DNA from: Streptomyces sp. SID13726
GTDB lineage: Bacteria; Actinomycetota; Actinomycetes; Streptomycetales; Streptomycetaceae
Direction of reading: 5' to 3'
Assembly: GCF_010548375.1 (NCBI RefSeq)
Contig: NZ_JAAGLY010000002.1
Location: 868,001 to 932,000, forward strand
DNA length: 64,000 nucleotides
Shown here: positions 59,680 to 64,000 of the stretch, one piece after another
Position numbering within the stretch: position 1 is the first letter of the stretch
How the letters are laid out: each line of letters starts with the position of its first letter
Notes under the pieces: generated by a model
What the model saw: only the letters and a program-made list of their open reading frames with translations
What the model was told of the DNA's origin: nothing
Database searches by the model: none
Program-made: the position numbers and the translations under genes

Positions 59680-59970
59680 CCGACTCCGGTGCGGACGATA
59701 GTGGCGCCGCCGGTGACCGTACCCGCCAAGTCGTCGAGGGTGATGGTGATCTGCTCGCTGCCGACGCAGAGGGTGGTGATCGGGTCGGTCTGGAGGAGCA
59801 GGTTGCCGCCGGCGTCGTAGATGTAGCTGGTCGTGCCGCCCGTGGTGCTGGTGCCGGTCAGAGTGTTGGGCTGGGCTCTGGAGTAGCCACTGGTGCCGTC
59901 GCCGACGGTGCTGTGGTCGCCGCCGGTAGGAGTGGCGGCGCAGTTGTCGGTGGCGGTCGACACCGGGCGA
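59680..59970 (-). pseudogene. Collapsed Rhs fragment
   Basis: The minus strand encodes pieces of the Rhs protein at 60691-62900 joined by deletions: TATDNCAATPT, HSTVGDGT, SGYSRAQPNTLTGTSTTGG, SYIYDAGGNLLLQTDP, GSEQITITLDDLAGT, GATIVRTGVG. Internal segments present in the longer copy are missing and the frame then runs into unrelated sequence. A decayed partial duplicate. Confidence 0.75.
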
Positions 59971-60092
59971 GGGAGCCCCGGCGCGGATCTGCCACACCGT
60001 TCTCGACCGGCCCCGCGGGTCGTCGACTCACCGTCCCCTGCGTCCCGCGGCAAGACCCAGACCCCGTTTGACGAGGACTGGACGCAACTGCC

Positions 60093-60830
60093 TCACGCCC
60101 TCCGCAGGGTGAGGAGGTCGTGTCGACGGGTGAACATCGCCACGGGATCCGATTCCACTCCCGGAACCGCCCTGCACACCAGTTCGTGTCGCTCTCCCTC
60201 GGATACCCCTACCGAAAGAGACGGGCTTGAGCACCATGAGATCTTGACCTGAACGGTGTGCATGCCCGGGGAGACCGCCCTCTGACAGGTTTCGCCCGGC
60301 CGTAGGTCCCCCACGCGTTCGCCGTCCACATACACCTTGTAGCGGCGCAGTTGCGCGTAGCTGTCAGCCTCGTCGCGGCGTACCGAAATCTCTGTCATAT
60401 CGCCTTTTCCCCTGGGAACGGACGTGGGGGCTGTAGGAACATCGGGCTTCACGCCCCTGAAAGGCCTGGGCAGGAAGAACCGTGGTCGGCCGAAGAACCC
60501 TATGGACAGCTGCGCCAGAAACCCGGCGAAGAAAACGGCCAGCCCAAGCGCGGCGACGCCCAGAGCAAGCGGATTCTCCTTGGCCGTGCTTCCCTGCGGG
60601 GGCAGCCATGCCCCGCCGAGCAGCAGAAGGGTCACACCGCTCAAGCAGGTGGCGTTGAGCAGCGAAACGTGTTCGAGCCTGCGCCGGGCGTCAGGCCCGA
60701 AAAGTCGCGCGAAGGCCATCGGCGACGGGGGCGCTGCAGGATCGTCCCAGTGGCGGACGACGCGCACCCACGACCGGGTAGAGAGCGCGGCGAGGGCAAC
60801 GGAACCAGCGAGCGCCGTCCAGGACGTCAC
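60093..60830 (-). CDS. Two-span membrane protein, possible Rhs immunity protein
   Basis: A 245-residue protein with membrane spans at about 53-73 (LNATCLSGVTLLLLGGAW) and 85-108 (ALGVAALGLAVFFAGFLAQL), preceded by a weaker hydrophobic start. The C-terminal domain (about 145-230) has a PEGA-like pattern (RRYKVYVDGERVGDLRPGET, PGMHTVQVKISW). It begins inside the 3' end of the Rhs frame (140-base overlap, GTG 60830); ATG 60719 would reduce the overlap. Position right after an Rhs C-terminus is where immunity genes are found, but no known immunity family was recognised. Confidence 0.65.
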   Translation of the reverse strand: MTSWTALAGSVALAALSTRSWVRVVRHWDDPAAPPSPMAFARLFGPDARRRLEHVSLLNATCLSGVTLLLLGGAWLPPQGSTAKENPLALGVAALGLAVFFAGFLAQLSIGFFGRPRFFLPRPFRGVKPDVPTAPTSVPRGKGDMTEISVRRDEADSYAQLRRYKVYVDGERVGDLRPGETCQRAVSPGMHTVQVKISWCSSPSLSVGVSEGERHELVCRAVPGVESDPVAMFTRRHDLLTLRRA

Positions 60831-62900
60831 AGTCAGAACCAGTTCCGATATCCGAGATGATGTTGTTCGTCACATTGCTGGTGACGAACCCGGCAGCCAA
60901 GCCTATTACCGCTCCGACCGCGCCTCCGACAACCGTGCCTTCGGGACCGACGAACGAGCCGAGGATCGCTCCGGTTTCCAGGCCGGACTCCGCCATCGTC
61001 GCCGATATGTACATGTCGGCACCCGCTTGCGGGACACTCGTCAGGGCCGCCCGCGTACGGGACTGCCCTTCCCCGCGGTCCGTCATGTAGTTGTACCCGT
61101 AGGCCGCCACGCCTCCCGCTCCGGTAAGTGCCCGCGCGGCCCCCACTGACGTCAGTCCAGGGCGGAGAAGGGCCGTTCTCGACCATCCCGTTCCGGTGTT
61201 CTGCATGGACAGCATTCTGTTCGCACTGGCCATTCCTTCTTCCGCGCTCCCCCTCTTGATCGCTTGGGAGACCGCCGCGGCCTGGTATTTGGCGAGATGC
61301 GTCTGCGCCGCGCTGAATCCCGCCGAAGTCACACCCGCCGCCGTGCACAGCTTTCCGATCGCGTTGGTCGCGCAGGACGAACTCCACCACCCCGTGAAGG
61401 GGGACACGGGCTGCCAGGACGTGCTCTTGCGGGCTGTGCCGCAGGGGTCCTTGAGTACGTAGTAGCAGCCGCTGTTGGTCGTACCGCCGCATGTATGTGT
61501 GTCGCAGTAGTGGCTGGAACCCTTGTACTTCTTCGACCCCGGATCCTGTTCGGGGTGGTAGGTGCCGTATGTGCCGTTGCTGCCGGAACAGTAGTGAGCC
61601 AGTCCGCAGCTTTCCAGGCCTGTGGGATCGCTTTCGGAGACCGGGTTGTCGCCGGCGTAGGTGTAGCCGCTGAGTTCCTGCGGGCTGTCGTCCTCGAAGA
61701 CGGGGTCGAGGCTGGTGAAGCGGCCGAGGGCGGGGTCGTATTCGCGGGCGCCGATGTCGGTGAGGCCGGTGGCGGTGTCGGTGGTCTTGTCGAGGAAGGT
61801 GCGGTTGTCGGCCCAACTCGTCGTGGTGCCGCGGGGGTTGCCGTAGGGGTCGAACTGGCGCCAGGTGGGGGTCTGGGCGGTGTTGTCGAGGTAGAGGCTG
61901 TTGGTGCCGTGCTGGTCGGCGGCGAGTTCGAAGCCGTAGGCGGTGCCGGTTCCGGTGCGGACGATCGTGGCGCCGCCGGGGGCGGAGTAGTAGCGGACCC
62001 CGGTGGCGGTGCCGGCGGAGTCGTTCAGGGTGATCTGCTCGCTGCCGAGGTAGAGGGTGGTGGTGGTCGGGTCGGTCTGGAGGAGCAGGTTGCCGCCGGC
62101 GTCATAGACGTAGCTGGTGGCGGTTCCGGTAGTGGCGTTACTGACCTTGGTCAGCTGCCCGCTGTTGTTCCAGAGGAGGGTCTGGGTGCCGGTGCCGGTG
62201 TTGCGGGTGGTGGTGTTGCCTGCGTTGTCGTAGCCGTAGCTGGTGGACGCGCTGGAGCCGCCGGTGCTGGCCGTGCTGGTCAGGGTGTTGGGCTGGCCGC
62301 TGGAGTAGCCGCTGGTGGTGACGGTGTCACTGCCGGTACCGGAGAAGGTGTGCTGGGTCTGGGTGAGGCGGTTGCCGACGGCGTCGTAGGTCCAGCCGGT
62401 CCAGTAGGCGCCGCCGGTGATGCCGTCGCCGACGGTGCTGTGACTACTGCTCGTGGGGGTTGCGGCGCAGTTGTCGGTGGCGGTCCAGGCAGTGGTGAGG
62501 CGGTCGAGAGTGTCGTAGGTGAAGCACTGCGTCTCGGCCGTGCTGCCGGAGCCGGAGCGGGTCTCGGTCTGGCGGGTGGTGTTGCCGGACAGGTCGTAGG
62601 TGTAGGCGGTCTCGTCGATGCTGGACGGGGTGGCGGTGGAGCGGGTGACGAGTTGGTCGGTCAGGTCCCCGGTGTGACTGTCGTAGGCGTCGGTGACGGT
62701 GGCGTAGGACGTGGAGGAGCCCAACTGGACCTGCGCGACCTGGTCGTTGGCGCTGTACGTGGTGCTCTGGAGGTAACCGTAGGCACCGGCCAGGGCGTTG
62801 GGTTCGTCGTCGTTGTTGTAGCCGTGGGTGACGGTCTCGGCGGGCAGTCCACCACCGAGGGCGTAACCGTCGGTCCACAGCAGGGCCGTTGACACTGGTG
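60691..62900 (-). pseudogene. Rhs/YD-repeat toxin gene, 5'-truncated
   Basis: About 735 residues of Rhs sequence: many YD-type repeats (YDLSGNTTRQTET, YDAVGNRLTQTQ, YDNAGNTTTRNTG, YDAGGNLLLQTD), the Rhs-core end YDPALGRFTSLDPVFEDD and GYTYAGDNPVSESDPTGLES. After the core a variable C-terminal region of about 240 residues holds many Cys, then glycine-zipper-like hydrophobic stretches (GAILGSFVGPEGTVVGGAVG), suggesting a membrane-active toxin. The 5' end is cut at about 62900, where the flanking direct repeat begins; full Rhs proteins are usually 1500 residues or more. No signal or start is present. Confidence 0.85.
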
Positions 62901-62935
62901 TGGGTGAACGTCCGCAGCCGCCTCCACGCACCCCT

Positions 62936-63266
62936 AGTGACCCTTCGTACCGTTTTCCTGTACGGGCCGTTTCTCGCCGCCCCACGGTTGGCGGCTACGC
63001 CGTGACCCAAGGGGCGCCCAGCACCCTGATCATCGTCCGTCACTCGGCCACCCAACTACAGGCAGTCCGGAGTCCGAGCAGCCGAACGGGGTACGCCGGC
63101 AACCCTCGGTCTGCGTGCCCCGCTGAAACAGTGAGGCATTGAGGGGCGGCTCCGTGGTGCGATCTGGGGCCGTTTTCACTACGAGCCGTTTCTCCCGCAA
63201 GCCGACCGGCTATGTCGGCAACGGGGCGATCCAGGCGAGCCCAGTTGCCACCACACCGCGCCCGCT
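62936..63266. repeat. Right copy of the direct repeat flanking the Rhs region
   Basis: Matches 59030-59235 in order, with a 65-base insertion after position 63006. The CTGCGAACTGGAACATCC block and the tRNA fragment at 63551 extend the similarity. It directly abuts the broken 5' end of the Rhs gene. Confidence 0.75.
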
Positions 63267-63528
63267 CCGACTACGCCGCTGGGCAGAGCGGATGACTCGG
63301 CATCGGAATGCCCATGTCCGGCTTCCCCGCGTCCAGCCAGCGTCCAGAATCCAGTGCCGAACCAGCCACAGGAGCCATGTACCGCAAGTTCAACCGCTGC
63401 GAACTGGAACATCCATGCAGGTCAGAGGCGTTCGCTCCACCGGTACCAGCAACGAGGTCGAACTCACGAGCAGCGGATTCGTTCCGTTCAGGCAAAGTTG
63501 ACGATCCGACAGGACAGGATGAACTTTT

Positions 63529-64000
63529 TCACAGGTCAGAGGCCTGCAGAGGTAGGACAGGTGGGACTCGAACCCACGGCCGACAGATCATGAGTCCGTC
63601 AGTGACCGCGTCGGCCGGGACGGGCAGGGTGTCGTCGGTCAGCGACGCGGCGACCTCCTCGACCCGGTCGTCGTCGACGACCTCCGCCCCGGCGGCCAGG
63701 TCCCACACGCGCGTGTACTCGTCGTAACCGCTGTCGTGCCCGCTCACCGCGTAGGGGCGGCCGTCGACTTCCGTCGTCCGCACCCACGTCACGCCGTCGT
63801 AGTCGTCCGTCTTGCCGGAGAGCGGGCAGCCGACGGGCCGGCCGGTCGCGAGGTCCCACAGCCGCAGCGTCTCGTCGTCGCCCCCGGTGACGGCGACCGG
63901 CCGCCCGTCGACGACCGCCGTCGCCACCGCCCGCACGGTCGCGGTGTGCCCCGGTGCCCTGTCCCCGACCGTCTCGGCAGGGGTCAGCTCCCACACCTGG
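63529..64000 (-). CDS. WD40-repeat protein, 3' end altered, 5' end outside the window
   Basis: Enters from the right edge. Two WD40 blades are visible: TVRAVATAVVDGRPVAVTGG, DDETLRLWDLATGRPVG, then TEVDGRPYAVSG and TRVWDLAAGAEV. They closely resemble the protein at 36230-37252. After PVPADAV the frame passes through the tRNA fragment (TDGLMICRPWVRVPPVLPL) to a stop at 63529, so the natural C-terminus has been replaced. Probably a truncated copy. Confidence 0.75.
   Translation of the reverse strand, partial: QVWELTPAETVGDRAPGHTATVRAVATAVVDGRPVAVTGGDDETLRLWDLATGRPVGCPLSGKTDDYDGVTWVRTTEVDGRPYAVSGHDSGYDEYTRVWDLAAGAEVVDDDRVEEVAASLTDDTLPVPADAVTDGLMICRPWVRVPPVLPLQASDL
63551..63597 (-). pseudogene. 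Second tRNA 3'-half fragment with CAT anticodon
   Basis: Same 47-base layout as 59331-59377 (41 identical): GGACTCATGATCT anticodon arm, T-arm GTGGGTTCGAGTCCCAC identical, acceptor CTGTCCT. No 5' half. It lies in the same orientation 4.22 kb from the first fragment and forms the last codons of the WD40 gene. Confidence 0.75.

Noticed and set aside
61264..62892. 542-residue open frame on the plus strand
   Set aside because: Antisense shadow of the Rhs repeats; low-complexity Gly/Ala/Val protein.

Overview
The window is high-GC DNA with strong third-position G/C bias, GTG/TTG starts, Tat-type export signals, mycothiol- and F420-type enzymes and SigB/SigE-class sigma factors. All of this points to a Streptomyces or close relative. 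The many regulator/oxidoreductase pairs, gene relics and an Rhs module suggest an accessory or chromosome-arm region rather than the conserved core. No rRNA, complete tRNA, CRISPR array or antibiotic assembly-line cluster was seen.

Layout. 1-8.4 kb: a secreted sialidase-fold glycosidase with a ricin-type lectin, a LacI repressor, and a translationally coupled sugar ABC importer (lipoprotein plus two permeases) ending in a GH42 beta-galactosidase; together a galactoside (perhaps arabinogalactan) uptake and cleavage unit. 8.5-18.8 kb: an MFS exporter, a small foldback repeat next to a hypothetical gene, two paralogous XRE/MmyB-type regulators, an NTF2-PfpI-MoaF operon, and an ADH-DUF2255-Na+/H+ antiporter-oxidoreductase run. 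18.9-23.2 kb: relics (LuxR, ABC ATPase, endonuclease, WD40) around an intact PucR-type regulator and a metallophosphoesterase. 23.2-28.6 kb: a PASTA membrane protein, a SigB-type sigma factor, two membrane glycosyltransferase genes, and an ECF sigma factor with a probable membrane partner.

28.7-34.2 kb is the most unusual block: an AraC regulator divergent from a class M sirtuin-like gene (SirTM: catalytic His replaced by Gln), an NmrA-type reductase, a double NTF2 protein, a MoaF-like protein and a zinc-type macrodomain protein. SirTM and Zn-macrodomains form a writer/eraser pair for ADP-ribosylation elsewhere, but here no lipoyl carrier is nearby.

34.5-41.2 kb: a carboxylesterase, a seven-bladed WD40 protein, a divergent gene pair that has lost both 5' halves, and a large secreted alpha-amylase. 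41.4-50 kb: TetR, SDR, PfpI/LysR, M43 protease, MDMPI-type enzyme and a secreted B-lectin, several with clear palindromic operators. 50-58.5 kb: a MarR/MFS pair, a two-component system, a TetR/F420-type oxidoreductase pair, a geranylgeranyl-reductase-like flavoprotein and an M20 peptidase. 58.5-64 kb: a truncated Rhs gene and a putative immunity gene enclosed by direct repeats that each carry the 3' half of a tRNA (anticodon CAT), followed by a WD40 gene whose 3' end runs into one of those tRNA fragments and which leaves the window at the right edge.
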